From Rippkaea orientalis PCC 8801 (lineage in GTDB: Bacteria; Cyanobacteriota; Cyanobacteriia; Cyanobacteriales; Microcystaceae): a DNA stretch of 64,000 nt. The notes beneath the pieces are model-generated. The model saw nothing but the letters and a program-made list of their open reading frames with translations. It was not told where the DNA came from and ran no database searches. Location of the stretch: NCBI RefSeq assembly GCF_000021805.1, contig NC_011726.1, forward strand, positions 248,001 to 312,000, read 5' to 3'. A program made the translations under genes and the position numbers. Below are positions 25,751-35,423 of this stretch, piece by piece; the stretch's first letter is position 1, and each line of letters begins with the position of its first letter.

Positions 25751-26545
25751 CTATAAAGGAACTTCTTCTATTTCTTCAAGGGTTAATAACCAATCATTTT
25801 GACTGTTGATATGTCCTAATTCATGGACAGTTTCACCCCTAGTAGTTTGATAATAGGGGCAAGTTGTTTGACAATTAGCTAAATGGGGAAAATCAATTCC
25901 TTTTTGCCAATAATTTTCTAACCAATTTTGCAGTTGATTTAACAAGTGTATTAAATCTTGATGATTTTTTTGGTGTTGTTGACTATCATAGGAAAAAGTT
26001 AAAGATTGGGGTTGAGTAGGTAGCTTAACAAACCAATAGGTCAGAGAAATTTCTTCAGGTAAATAATCAGAGGTTTCAGCTAAGATATATAAATATAATC
26101 GCGTTTGCCAATGGGTAGCCAATTTTTGGGGTTTTTCCGGTTGAAGATAGGTTTTCCAATCCAAAATCTCAGCTTTATTGGGTTCAGCAATTAGCAAATC
26201 ATAAATAACGGTTAATAAATATCCTTCTAATTCTAAGGTTCGGCAATGTTCGGCTTCTTTCCAATTGCTCAAAGAAATATTATTGAGATAAGGAACTGTA
26301 TTAACTAACGCTTGTAAAGAGGATTTTAATTGCTCATCTTCTTCTAACAAATAATCAATTGATAATCCTAATTCTCGCTGTTGCATTAAGCGATGAAATT
26401 GACTTCCCCAAGTTAATTTATCCTGTTGTTCTGGACTAATTGGGGTTCCTAATTGTTCTAAATAAAGCCTTTGAAATTGCGGAGGACAAGTTTCTAACAA
26501 ATTCAAATGAGACTGAGATAAACGAATCAACCCTTGTTCGTCCAT
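25751..26545 (-). CDS. PD-(D/E)XK nuclease family protein (RecB-like)
   Basis: The protein begins IRLSQSHLNLLETCPPQFQR, the S-x-S-x-L-x-x-Y/L-x-x-C-P entry motif of RecB/AddB-type nucleases, followed by WGSQFHRLMQQRELG (the conserved His) and EILDWKTYLQP (the D-x-K core). Cysteines at the N terminus and in the C-terminal NCQTTCPYYQ fit the four-Cys Fe-S cluster of AddB-like nucleases. About 264 residues means a stand-alone nuclease without helicase. I use ATG 26545, 5 nt after the aldo/keto reductase stop; a GTG at 26560 is also in frame. It is likely in an operon with that gene. Confidence 0.82.
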   Translation of the reverse strand: MDEQGLIRLSQSHLNLLETCPPQFQRLYLEQLGTPISPEQQDKLTWGSQFHRLMQQRELGLSIDYLLEEDEQLKSSLQALVNTVPYLNNISLSNWKEAEHCRTLELEGYLLTVIYDLLIAEPNKAEILDWKTYLQPEKPQKLATHWQTRLYLYILAETSDYLPEEISLTYWFVKLPTQPQSLTFSYDSQQHQKNHQDLIHLLNQLQNWLENYWQKGIDFPHLANCQTTCPYYQTTRGETVHELGHINSQNDWLLTLEEIEEVPL

Positions 26546-26550
26546 AATCT

Positions 26551-27537
26551 TTAAGTCCACTGTCTAAAAAACGTATTATCTTCCCAAACGTGGGCTGTTA
26601 ATTGTTCAATCGCCTTCATCGTTTCTGGTGGCAACGGTTGAAAAGCTGCTGCAACTTGAACATTTCCTCTTAATTGTTCAACTGTTTCTGCAGCAATAAT
26701 ACAACAATGAACCCCCGGCAAAGACAAAACATATCCCATCGCTTGTTCCATTCCTTTTAATACCCCTGGTTTAAATAATCGTCCATAGGCAGGAACTTTC
26801 ATAGCAATCACCCCGACATTTTTGTCCTTCGCAACGGGTAAAACTGTTGTCATAAACGGATGGGGATGATGGATATCGGCTGCATTTAACGCGATCAAGG
26901 TTGTGTCAAAATTATAACGGGTTAAGGCAGTGGCAATGACATCGGGATCATGGTGTCCGGTAATGCCAGCAAATCGAATGATTTTTTGGGCTTTTGCCTC
27001 TTCAATCGCTTTTATTGCTCCATTTTGTCCAAAAATCTCCGTCAATTCTTCGTCAAAAGAGACATGATGTAATTGCCACAGATCTAGATAATCTGTCTTC
27101 AAACGGTTGAGCGATCGCTCCAAGTCTCGCCAAGCTCCATCGCGATCGCGTCGATCAGTTTTACTGGCTAAAAAGACCTCGGAACGATAAGCGGGTAACA
27201 CTTGGCCTAAATAATCTTCACTCGGTCCATAATTGGCTGCTGTATCAAAATAACGAATCCCCAGACTGATAGCGGCTTCAATGAGGGCGATCGCTGACTT
27301 TTCTTGTCCTTGCCTCGATAGAGGAGTCTGTCCCGCACCTCCTAACCCCAACACGGGTACAGATACCCCCGTATTACCCAAAAGAACCTCTGGCATCGAT
27401 TGAATGACGGTCGTTGATGGTTTAGGATTGGCTTGTGATCCTTGCCAATGTTTGCCTGAATGACAGGCAATAGTACTCATCATCGTTAGACCAGTCAATA
27501 GAAAAATACGACGGGTACTGGTGTTATCCATAGACAT
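26551..27537 (-). CDS. Aldo/keto reductase, predicted Tat or lipoprotein-anchored
   Basis: The N terminus has TRRIFLLTGLTMMSTIACHS: twin arginines, a hydrophobic stretch and a lipobox-like TIAC, so the enzyme is probably exported and may be lipid-anchored. The barrel starts PEVLLGNTGVSVPVLGLGGA and carries DTAANYGPSEDYLGQVL (catalytic Asp and Tyr), FLASKTDRRD (Lys) and LDLWQLHHVS (His), so the catalytic tetrad is intact. It is an NADPH-dependent reductase of unknown substrate. At 328 residues it has normal length. It is upstream of the PD-(D/E)XK gene on the same strand. Confidence 0.85.
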   Translation of the reverse strand: MSMDNTSTRRIFLLTGLTMMSTIACHSGKHWQGSQANPKPSTTVIQSMPEVLLGNTGVSVPVLGLGGAGQTPLSRQGQEKSAIALIEAAISLGIRYFDTAANYGPSEDYLGQVLPAYRSEVFLASKTDRRDRDGAWRDLERSLNRLKTDYLDLWQLHHVSFDEELTEIFGQNGAIKAIEEAKAQKIIRFAGITGHHDPDVIATALTRYNFDTTLIALNAADIHHPHPFMTTVLPVAKDKNVGVIAMKVPAYGRLFKPGVLKGMEQAMGYVLSLPGVHCCIIAAETVEQLRGNVQVAAAFQPLPPETMKAIEQLTAHVWEDNTFFRQWT

Positions 27538-27755
27538 TAGTCAATCAATTGGTCAAAAGTTAAGAATACTTTTTAGGGTAAATTAAGCGTCTTGTCTCTC
27601 TATTCTAAAGAAACATTAGAAATTAATTGACAAGTCTACCGTCTACGATTCCAGAAATTATCCCCTAGCTGTGATTGAGATCACTTCTATAGGATGTCAT
27701 CAGTGTGTATACTGAAGGGAATCAGGTAAAGTTTTGTAACAAAACGGGTATCAAA

Positions 27756-28595
27756 ATGGCTAACCAAGATCACATCGACCTCCTCACACGCAGTGTAGAA
27801 ATCTGGAACGAATGGCGCGATAACAACATCGATGTTATCCCCGATCTCCAAGGAGCGAACTTAAGCCATAATGACCTCAGAAATGCTAACCTGATTGGAG
27901 CCAATCTCGAAGGAGCTATTCTTTACGGGGTTAATTTAACGGGGGCTTTCTTGCGTAAAGCCAGTCTCCGTAATGCCGATCTAACCTCGGCAACTTGTTT
28001 TAGAACCATGTTAGGAAAAGCTGATTTAAGTTATGCTTTTTTAACCAATGCAGATCTCAGTAAAGCCTATTTGTCTAAGGCAAATCTAACGGGTGCTTAT
28101 TTAATTGAATGTTATTTAGTTGATACTAATCTTCAAGAAGCTATCCTTTTTGAAGCGGATCTTAGTAATGCTTATTTAACCGGTGCTAATTTAGAGCAAG
28201 CTAATCTAGAAAAAGCTAATCTTGTTAAGGCAGACTTAAGCGGAGCTAAAATTACGGGAGCCAACTTTGAAGGAGCAAATATGACTGACATTATTTGCGC
28301 TAACTCCTTAGCAAATGATGAAAGCTATGAGACAACAATAAATGTTTCTCAAATTATGGAAAGCGTTGTTCAGTCAACTCATCAAAGGGTTAATTATAAC
28401 AATAAAGTTTCTGTCAATTCTTTAGACCGATCATCTTGTGTTCAGGAAGATATCATTGGCAAGATGGAAAGATTGGAGTTTGAAAATATAACGTTGAAAT
28501 TGCAAATCCAAAAAATTTATGAAGAACGCTCCCATTTACTTCAGGAAATTTCTAAGCTAACTAATTCTATCTCTAAATATTCTGTCAATAATTAA
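27756..28595 (+). CDS. Pentapeptide repeat protein with C-terminal coiled coil
   Basis: The start MANQDHIDLLTRSVEIWNEW is typical of cyanobacterial pentapeptide proteins, so I choose ATG 27756 over the upstream GTG 27705. Residues about 30-180 consist of A(D/N)Lxx units (NLSHNDLRNANLIGANLEGA and so on), forming a right-handed quadrilateral beta-helix. The last 60 residues contain a coiled coil (KMERLEFENITLKLQIQKIY, then EERSHLLQEISKLTNSIS), which could drive oligomerisation. No signal peptide is seen. The function of such proteins in cyanobacteria is mostly unknown. Confidence 0.85.
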   Translation: MANQDHIDLLTRSVEIWNEWRDNNIDVIPDLQGANLSHNDLRNANLIGANLEGAILYGVNLTGAFLRKASLRNADLTSATCFRTMLGKADLSYAFLTNADLSKAYLSKANLTGAYLIECYLVDTNLQEAILFEADLSNAYLTGANLEQANLEKANLVKADLSGAKITGANFEGANMTDIICANSLANDESYETTINVSQIMESVVQSTHQRVNYNNKVSVNSLDRSSCVQEDIIGKMERLEFENITLKLQIQKIYEERSHLLQEISKLTNSISKYSVNN

Positions 28596-28924
28596 AATTG
28601 TGAAATGAGTCAATTTAGTTAAATCATTCATGTTTTTTCCATCACTGTTTATATTTTCTAAGTCTGTGTAAACAAACTATATCGCCTTGTAACATCATTT
28701 TGATTGACTTGAACTAAAGATATCGATATTGTCGGGGTAAACAGCTGTTGACGCCGACAAAGATGTCTAACTAGACTTTTTGAAATTGCGATAATAATCC
28801 ATTGAGACTCAGCCCTATTGATGTTGATTGGGTATCTATGATAACCTTAGTAGTGAAAAATAAACTATTCTAACTTGCTTTTTCCTATTTTTCTTTTTAT
28901 CTCAAACTCAGGTTATATCTATTT
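28596..28924. other. Gene-free stretch with a 30-bp imperfect palindrome
   Basis: At 28730-28759 TGTCGGGGTAAACAG and CTGTTGACGCCGACA are inverted repeats with 13 of 15 positions matching, centred on CAGCTG. A short GTCT/AGAC hairpin with a T-run follows at 28765-28781. Together they may terminate the pentapeptide gene transcript or act upstream of the SNF2 gene. No gene is visible. Confidence 0.5.
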
Positions 28925-31900
28925 ATGTCTATATTACATGGCAGTTGGATTAATGAAATAGACCAAAGTTACTTATTTATTTGGGGGGAAACTTGGCGTA
29001 GTGTTGAGCCCCAATTATCTAATGATGACTCTGTATCGTTGCATCCTTTTAGTTTAAATCAAGCAGAATTAATTAATTTTTTACAATCGAAAGAATTAGC
29101 TTTAAAAATCAATCCCGAACAACAATCAAAGAGAGAAATTATTTATTTACCTAGTATTAATAAAGTTATTAAATCTGAGCAACGAAGTCTACCAATATTA
29201 TCTTCTCAAGTTACGGATAAAGATCAACTAATCAAGAATGATGCTTATGAGTTATCCCCTTGGCAAGTAGAAGGATTATCTCTAAATGCACGACAAACCA
29301 TTAATTTATTAAATCAATTACCCCTAGGGTTTTCCGAAAAAAATACTCAGTATTTAGGAGAAGATCTCAGATTTTGGACTCATGTTTATCGTTGGAGCCT
29401 TGATTTATTGGCTCGCAAGAAATTTTTACCAGGAGTCATCCATTTAGATAATGATACGGCTCAAAGTCAATGGTTTCCCATCCTAGATAGTACCTTAGAT
29501 CAAACGCGCTTTTCTCAATTTAATCAATGGATTCCTAGGGTTTGTTTGTCCTATAATATAACCGATAAACCTTTAGTCTCACAACCCTTAATTTTAGATT
29601 TTTTAAGAAATATTATCAATGTTAATATTCCTTTGATAACTTCATCTATACCTCTACCCAATAAAAACTTATTAGTTCAACGATGGCTTAGATCGTTAAA
29701 AGAAAAAGAAAAAAATTTTGGAGCCAATGAAAGGGATATTAAAAGACTTGAAAATGCTCTACATAATTGGGTATTATCGATAGAAGAATATTTGGTTACT
29801 CCGACGAATAAAAACTTAGGCATTAATCAATTTAGGGTTTGTTTTCAACTACAACCGCCATCATCGTCACAAGTTAATAGCGGTGACGTTAATTGGAAGT
29901 TAAACTATTATTTACAAGCTTTAGATGATAGCTCATTTCTAGTTGATGCCCAAACCATTTGGAGATCTCCGTTTGAAAAATTGTCTTGGCAAGGCCGAAC
30001 CATTGAACATCCACAAGAAACCCTATTAAAAGGCTTGGGATTAGCTTCTCGTCTCTATTATGCCATTGCAGAAAATTTACAAGAAAGCCAACCCCATTAT
30101 TGTGAATTAAATCCCATTCAAGTCTATGAATTTATCCGCTCTACTGCCTTAATATTAGAGGATAATGGACTAGGGGTTATCCTCCCGTCTAGTTTAACCA
30201 AAGGGGAAGAAGAAAAGCGATTAGGAATTAGTATTGAAGCACAGGTAACTCCCAAAAAAGACGAACGTTTAAGCTTAAAAAGCTTACTAAATTATCAGTT
30301 AAAAATTGCTATTGGAGATCAAAGTATTTCTCAACAAGAATTTGAGAAATTGTTAGCACAAAAATCTCCTTTAGTAGAAATTAATGGAGAATGGATTGCG
30401 CTACAACCAGCCGATGTTCGAGCAGCACAAAGCATTTTTAATCAATCCTACGAACCGATTAAATTATCCGTAGAAGATGCTCTGCGTCTGAGTACAGGAG
30501 AGACTCAAGTAATAGCGAAACTTCCTATTGTGAAATTTGAAGCATCGGGTACTTTACAGGAATTAATTAATAATTTAACCAATAATCAATCAATTCAAAT
30601 TATTGATAATCCCCCCGGATTTAAAGGTCAATTACGACCCTATCAACAGAGAGGAGTAGGATGGTTAGCTTTCCTAGAAAAATGGGGGTTAGGAGCTTGT
30701 TTAGCTGATGATATGGGGTTAGGAAAAACTCCACAATTAATTGCATTTTTGCTCCATTTAAAAGCAGAAAATCTCTTGAATAAACCCACTTTAGTTGTTT
30801 GTCCAACTTCAGTGTTAAATAATTGGGAGAGAGAAGTTAAAAAATTTGCTCCCACCCTATCCACTTGGATTCATCATGGAGACAAACGAAAAAAAGGCAA
30901 AAATTTTGCTCAAGAAGTGAAGACAAAAAATCTTGTCATTACTAGCTATTCTTTACTCTATCGTGATGCAAAAATATTAGAAGAAATTGAATGGCAAGGA
31001 GTGGTGCTAGACGAAGCACAAAATATTAAAAATCCTCAAGCAAAACAGTCCCAAGCAGTGCGTAAATTAAAGACAGAATTTCGCATTGCATTAACCGGAA
31101 CTCCCGTAGAAAATCGACTAGCAGAATTATGGTCAATTTTAGATTTTCTCAACCCCACTTTTTTAGGAACACAACAATTTTTTCAACGTCGTTTTGCAAC
31201 ACCAATTGAAAAATATGGTGATCGCGAGTCCTTACAAATTTTGCGATCGCTGGTTCGTCCGTTTATCTTACGACGCTTAAAAACTGATCAAGATATTATT
31301 CAGGATCTCCCTGAAAAACAAGAAATGAATGTGTTTTGTGGGTTATCCTCAGAACAAGCAGAACTCTATCAAAAACTGGTCGATAGTTCCCTCGAAGAAT
31401 TAGAAGATAAAACGGGGATTCAACGACAAGGACTGATTTTAAGTTTACTGGTTAAATTAAAACAAATTTGTAACCATCCCGCACAATTTTTAAAAGAAAA
31501 GCAGTTAAATTTTCCTCACCGTTCCGGTAAATTAATGCGTTTAGAAGAGATGTTAGAGGAGTTGATAGAAGAAGGCGATCGCGCTTTAATTTTTACTCAA
31601 TTTTCAGAATGGGGAAAACTTCTACAACCCTATTTAATGGCTAAATTTTCCCAAGAAGTTCTTTTTTTGCATGGAGGAACCCGTCGAGAACAACGACAAG
31701 TAATGATTGATCGCTTTCAAAATGCACCCGACGGACCACAGCTTTTTATTCTCTCTTTAAAAGCTGGAGGAACGGGATTAAATTTAACCCGTGCTAATCA
31801 TGTTTTTCATATTGATCGGTGGTGGAACCCTGCGGTAGAAAATCAAGCAACTGATCGCGCTTTTCGTATTGGACAAAAACGCAATGTTCAAGTCCATAAA

Positions 31901-32068
31901 TTTGTCTGTACAGGAACCTTGGAAGACAAAATTAATGAAATGTTAGAAACTAAAAAACAATTAGCAGAACAAACTGTTGATGCAGGAGAAAATTGGTTAA
32001 CACAATTAGATACCGATCAATTACGCACGCTGTTATTATTAGATCGGGATGCGATTATTGATGAATAA
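28925..32068 (+). CDS. SNF2-family DNA/RNA helicase-like ATPase
   Basis: This 1047-residue Swi2/Snf2 ATPase of the bacterial HepA/RapA-like class has an N-terminal 550 residues resembling the SNF2-associated DUF3670-type region (ending with VEINGEWIALQPADVRAAQS). The core follows: motif I LADDMGLGKTPQL, Ia LVVCPTSVLNNW, II VVLDEAQNIKNP, III ALTGTPVENRLAELWSILDF, then V LSLKAGGTGLNLTRANHVFH and VI DRWWNPAVENQATDRAFRIG. The Pro after GKT in motif I is unusual. It translocates on DNA and probably remodels protein-DNA complexes. It stands alone, convergent with the LpxB-like gene. Confidence 0.9.
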   Translation: MSILHGSWINEIDQSYLFIWGETWRSVEPQLSNDDSVSLHPFSLNQAELINFLQSKELALKINPEQQSKREIIYLPSINKVIKSEQRSLPILSSQVTDKDQLIKNDAYELSPWQVEGLSLNARQTINLLNQLPLGFSEKNTQYLGEDLRFWTHVYRWSLDLLARKKFLPGVIHLDNDTAQSQWFPILDSTLDQTRFSQFNQWIPRVCLSYNITDKPLVSQPLILDFLRNIINVNIPLITSSIPLPNKNLLVQRWLRSLKEKEKNFGANERDIKRLENALHNWVLSIEEYLVTPTNKNLGINQFRVCFQLQPPSSSQVNSGDVNWKLNYYLQALDDSSFLVDAQTIWRSPFEKLSWQGRTIEHPQETLLKGLGLASRLYYAIAENLQESQPHYCELNPIQVYEFIRSTALILEDNGLGVILPSSLTKGEEEKRLGISIEAQVTPKKDERLSLKSLLNYQLKIAIGDQSISQQEFEKLLAQKSPLVEINGEWIALQPADVRAAQSIFNQSYEPIKLSVEDALRLSTGETQVIAKLPIVKFEASGTLQELINNLTNNQSIQIIDNPPGFKGQLRPYQQRGVGWLAFLEKWGLGACLADDMGLGKTPQLIAFLLHLKAENLLNKPTLVVCPTSVLNNWEREVKKFAPTLSTWIHHGDKRKKGKNFAQEVKTKNLVITSYSLLYRDAKILEEIEWQGVVLDEAQNIKNPQAKQSQAVRKLKTEFRIALTGTPVENRLAELWSILDFLNPTFLGTQQFFQRRFATPIEKYGDRESLQILRSLVRPFILRRLKTDQDIIQDLPEKQEMNVFCGLSSEQAELYQKLVDSSLEELEDKTGIQRQGLILSLLVKLKQICNHPAQFLKEKQLNFPHRSGKLMRLEEMLEELIEEGDRALIFTQFSEWGKLLQPYLMAKFSQEVLFLHGGTRREQRQVMIDRFQNAPDGPQLFILSLKAGGTGLNLTRANHVFHIDRWWNPAVENQATDRAFRIGQKRNVQVHKFVCTGTLEDKINEMLETKKQLAEQTVDAGENWLTQLDTDQLRTLLLLDRDAIIDE

Positions 32069-32084
32069 TCCATCAGTTAGTTGA

Positions 32085-33323
32085 TTAACAAAAACCTTGA
32101 TTAAATAAACACTCAGCAATGCGTTTAGCTGCACCAGGATCTCCTAAGCGTTTGCGTCCATTTGCTGCTATAGAGTGTAATCTTTGGGGATCTTGTAATA
32201 ACGACTGAATAGCCCTTGTAACTTGTTCTGGATGCTTCACTAAGATAACAGATTCTCCTAAAAGATAGGTTTGTTTTTTAGCAAAATTCAAGGTGAATTG
32301 TGGACCCTTTCCAGGGATAGTGATAACGGGTTTACCTAACCCGACAAATTGTTCAGTAGCGGTTCCTGACATAGCGATCGCTAAATCTGCTATTTGTAGA
32401 CAATTAGAATAGGAATGCTGAGTTAAAATTAATCTTGCTCGCTGTTGAGTAAAGACTAATTGCTCAGGATCATTTAAGCTAATTAGTGCCTTTTCTTGTT
32501 TCTGATTAATCCATCCTTTAGAGAGAAGATCTTGACTGAAAAAATCAAGAGATAAAGAAGGTGCAATCGCTGCTAAAAATAGTAGAGATTTTTCAGAAAA
32601 ATTTGCTATTAAACAGCCAACAGATTCTAGGATAATCTGCCAATTTTCTTGGCTTTCTGGACTTCTTGAACCTGGCAATAAAAGAACTGTTAATGAATCT
32701 TTATTGGTCATTAAAATAGGAGTTTTACTTACTTCAAGACCGTCCATCATCGGATTACCTAAATCAAAAATAGGAATTTGCCATTGTTGTAAAATTTTAG
32801 CAGTTAAGCTATCTCTCGGAAACACTGCTTGACAGCGACAATCACTCATTAACCAACGTTCCCAAGGAAAATACATCGAGCCAAACCAACGTTCTAACAG
32901 TGAAGTTTGAGGCAACCAATCAGTTTCATTGCGTAAATAATATTCTGATTTAGCAGTTCCCACAAACCCATAATCTGCTCCACTTAACCATGCTAAGAGT
33001 AAAGGAACTAAATCCCCTACTGCTAAGATTTTACCTCCGTTTTTTCCCCATTGACGAATGGTTTTATATTGATAATAAGTTAAACCAAGTAATCCCCCTA
33101 AAATATCTCTTAATAGCTGTTTAGGATCTTGATTAAACCCTCCCGATGGCATTTTTTTTACTAAACCAGTAATCGGAATATCAGCCTTTTTATAAGCGTG
33201 TCCTTCTCCTACTAAGGGTAAAGCGGTAATGTCAAGAGTATTACATAAATCCTGTAATTGTTGTGCAATAGAAACAGCAATTACATCTTCTCCATGACCA
33301 TTACTTAAAATCAAAATTGCCAT
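32085..33323 (-). CDS. Lipid-A-disaccharide synthase-related protein
   Basis: This 412-residue protein has a GT-B fold like LpxB. The N-terminal ILILSNGHGEDVIAVSIAQQ matches the cyanobacterial LpxB-related family and not true LpxB. The C-terminal half has IAMSGTATEQFVGLGKPVIT, the nucleotide-sugar binding region. A central Leu/Trp-rich segment (LGLTYYQYKTIRQWGKNG, LAVGDLVPLLLAWLSGADYG) is conserved. Its substrate is unknown. It is followed closely upstream (10 bp) by the cytidylyltransferase gene on the same strand, so both probably act on a surface glycolipid. Confidence 0.8.
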   Translation of the reverse strand: MAILILSNGHGEDVIAVSIAQQLQDLCNTLDITALPLVGEGHAYKKADIPITGLVKKMPSGGFNQDPKQLLRDILGGLLGLTYYQYKTIRQWGKNGGKILAVGDLVPLLLAWLSGADYGFVGTAKSEYYLRNETDWLPQTSLLERWFGSMYFPWERWLMSDCRCQAVFPRDSLTAKILQQWQIPIFDLGNPMMDGLEVSKTPILMTNKDSLTVLLLPGSRSPESQENWQIILESVGCLIANFSEKSLLFLAAIAPSLSLDFFSQDLLSKGWINQKQEKALISLNDPEQLVFTQQRARLILTQHSYSNCLQIADLAIAMSGTATEQFVGLGKPVITIPGKGPQFTLNFAKKQTYLLGESVILVKHPEQVTRAIQSLLQDPQRLHSIAANGRKRLGDPGAAKRIAECLFNQGFC

Positions 33324-33333
33324 ATTATGTTAA

Positions 33334-34011
33334 TTAAAAACTAGCATTATTCAATAAAGATTCAATAATGGTAAAATCCGTTAAAGAGTCAATTTCCCAA
33401 GCGGCTGCTTCCCCCATCTCAAACAAAACAATTTTGCCTCCCAAGCGATTCCCTAACGCTTTAATGACCCACGGTTTAAAAATATAAATTGAGCCATTTT
33501 CAAGATACTGAGGCTGCATATCTTGACGGCGAGGACGCTGACGATAATCATAGTTAATAGACTGAGCTAATCCATCGACTTCTTGCCATAAAAATCGATG
33601 GGAAGGAGACACAGATAATAAAGAATCTGCATCCTTAGCTTGTAATTTTTCAATCGCTTGATCAATTTCGGCTCCAGTCCGAATAGGAGATGTACATTGA
33701 AGAAAAACGATTAATTCTGGTGTTATTCCTTCTGTTTCGAGTTCCTTTAAACCATGAAATAAAGCCGATTCTGAAGATGCAGTATCTCCTGCTAATTCTA
33801 AGGGACGATGGATAATTTTAGCTCCATAACCTTGAGAAATCGAGGCAATTTCAGGATCATCGGTGGAAACATAGACTTCATCAACTAATTGAGCTTCTAG
33901 ACAGTCTAAAATAGAATAAGCGATTAAGGGCTGACCGGCTAGTAAGCGAACATTTTTGCGAGGGACTCCCTTAGAACCCCCACGAGCAGGAATTATGGCA
34001 ATTGTTACCAT
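33334..34011 (-). CDS. Acylneuraminate cytidylyltransferase family protein (CMP-sugar synthase)
   Basis: It activates an acidic sugar with CTP. The N-terminal IAIIPARGGSKGVPRKNVRL is the CTP-binding loop (ARGGSKxxPxKN). VSTDDPEIASISQGYGAKII, LIVFLQCTSPIRTGAEIDQA and the C-terminal AWEIDSLTDFTIIESLL are all family-typical. At 225 residues it is the single-domain NeuA-like form. No NeuB-type sialate synthase or KdsA is in the window, so the actual sugar (sialic, pseudaminic, legionaminic or other) cannot be named. It shares a transcript with the LpxB-related gene and diverges from the Wzt-like gene. Confidence 0.85.
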   Translation of the reverse strand: MVTIAIIPARGGSKGVPRKNVRLLAGQPLIAYSILDCLEAQLVDEVYVSTDDPEIASISQGYGAKIIHRPLELAGDTASSESALFHGLKELETEGITPELIVFLQCTSPIRTGAEIDQAIEKLQAKDADSLLSVSPSHRFLWQEVDGLAQSINYDYRQRPRRQDMQPQYLENGSIYIFKPWVIKALGNRLGGKIVLFEMGEAAAWEIDSLTDFTIIESLLNNASF

Positions 34012-34229
34012 GTTTGTGATAAGGTATGGGTTAAGCTAGTGGCTCGACTATAGCAGATTATACAATTTTGTTGGCAATTTGTAATATTTATGATAGTTTG
34101 TTGAGAGGTAAAAGCTTTAGTCGAGCTAGATTCTATCAATCACTGTTCGCTGAATCTATCGCCTAAATAGTTAAGCTGAGGCTTAAATATCTTTAAAATT
34201 GAACGTCGTTAACCCATATATAAACTCTT

Positions 34230-35423
34230 ATGACCGATGACACTCTCATCAAAGTAGAACACCTCTCCAAAAAATTCTGTCGTGATCTCAAAACGTCGCT
34301 CTGGTACGCTGTTCAAGATATTACTTCAGAAGTAACCGGACATAAGTATGAACGTGAACTGCGTAATGACGAATTTTGGTCAGTCAACGATATTTCCTTT
34401 GAATTAAAACGAGGAGAATGTTTAGGGTTAATTGGACCCAATGGAGCGGGAAAAAGTACTCTTTTAAAGATACTTAATGGGCTAATTAAACCCGATAAAG
34501 GAAGAGTTGAATTAAGAGGAAGAATTGGCTCGCTAATTGAACTAAGTGCTGGCTTTAATGCTATTTTAACAGGACGAGAGAATATCTACAGCAGAGGGGC
34601 GGTTTTAGGCTTTACAACAGCAGAAATTGACAAAAAATTAGATGCAATTATTGAATTTTCTGAGTTGGAAGACTTTATTGATACTCCTGTGGTTAATTAT
34701 AGCTCTGGGATGAAAGTTAGGCTAGGTTTTGCAGTAGCTGCTCAAATGGAACCCGATGTTTTATTACTGGATGAAGTCTTAGCGGTAGGAGATGTTGGGT
34801 TTCGGGCTAAGTGTTTTAATGCTATCTATAAAATGATTAATAATGCAGCAGTAATTTTAGTTTCTCACTCCATGCCACAGATAGCCAGAGTATGTTCTGA
34901 TATTATCGTTATGGATCATGGAAAATGCGTATTTCAAGGTCGAGATATTGCTGCGGGAATTGATAAATTTTACTCCTATTTTCAAGGGGAAGAACTGTTA
35001 ATTAGTGGTAGTGGTGAAGCTGTTATTCACAAAATCGATATGCAGAGTAACGGCAACACAGGAATAGAAAGCATTGACTATTTAGATGAACTATCAATCA
35101 ATTTAGATGTATCTGTTCAGTCAGAGATAGAAATTTTTGATGTTGTCCTTGTTCTAGTGACTCAAGAGTTACAACCTATTGCTTATTGTAATTCTCACTT
35201 TAATGAAGTTCATTTTACAAACTCTAAGGAAGTCATGAAGATTTGTGTAGATTTAGGTAAAATCAATTTAAGCCCAGGCTGTTATTCTTTAACGGTCGAA
35301 GTTACTACAAAAAATAATGGGAAAGTATTATGTAAACACAATAATTGTTATCGAATTAAGGTCGCTGGTAGTAATTTTTGTTCAGCACCTCTTCAAATAG
35401 TTGGAAACTGGAGAGTTAGTTAA
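34230..35423 (+). CDS. Wzt-type polysaccharide export ABC ATPase
   Basis: This is the ATPase of an O-antigen/polysaccharide ABC exporter. Walker A GPNGAGKSTLL, signature NYSSGMKVRLGFAVA, Walker B VLLLDEVLAVGD and switch His LVSHS are all intact. RELRNDEFWSVNDISFELKR is the usual start of the Wzt/TagH group. Residues 265-397 form a C-terminal beta domain, as in Wzt proteins that bind the glycan's end group before export. No Wzm-type permease gene lies next to it, which is unusual. The next gene overlaps it by one base (TAATG), so the two are translationally coupled. Confidence 0.9.
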   Translation: MTDDTLIKVEHLSKKFCRDLKTSLWYAVQDITSEVTGHKYERELRNDEFWSVNDISFELKRGECLGLIGPNGAGKSTLLKILNGLIKPDKGRVELRGRIGSLIELSAGFNAILTGRENIYSRGAVLGFTTAEIDKKLDAIIEFSELEDFIDTPVVNYSSGMKVRLGFAVAAQMEPDVLLLDEVLAVGDVGFRAKCFNAIYKMINNAAVILVSHSMPQIARVCSDIIVMDHGKCVFQGRDIAAGIDKFYSYFQGEELLISGSGEAVIHKIDMQSNGNTGIESIDYLDELSINLDVSVQSEIEIFDVVLVLVTQELQPIAYCNSHFNEVHFTNSKEVMKICVDLGKINLSPGCYSLTVEVTTKNNGKVLCKHNNCYRIKVAGSNFCSAPLQIVGNWRVS

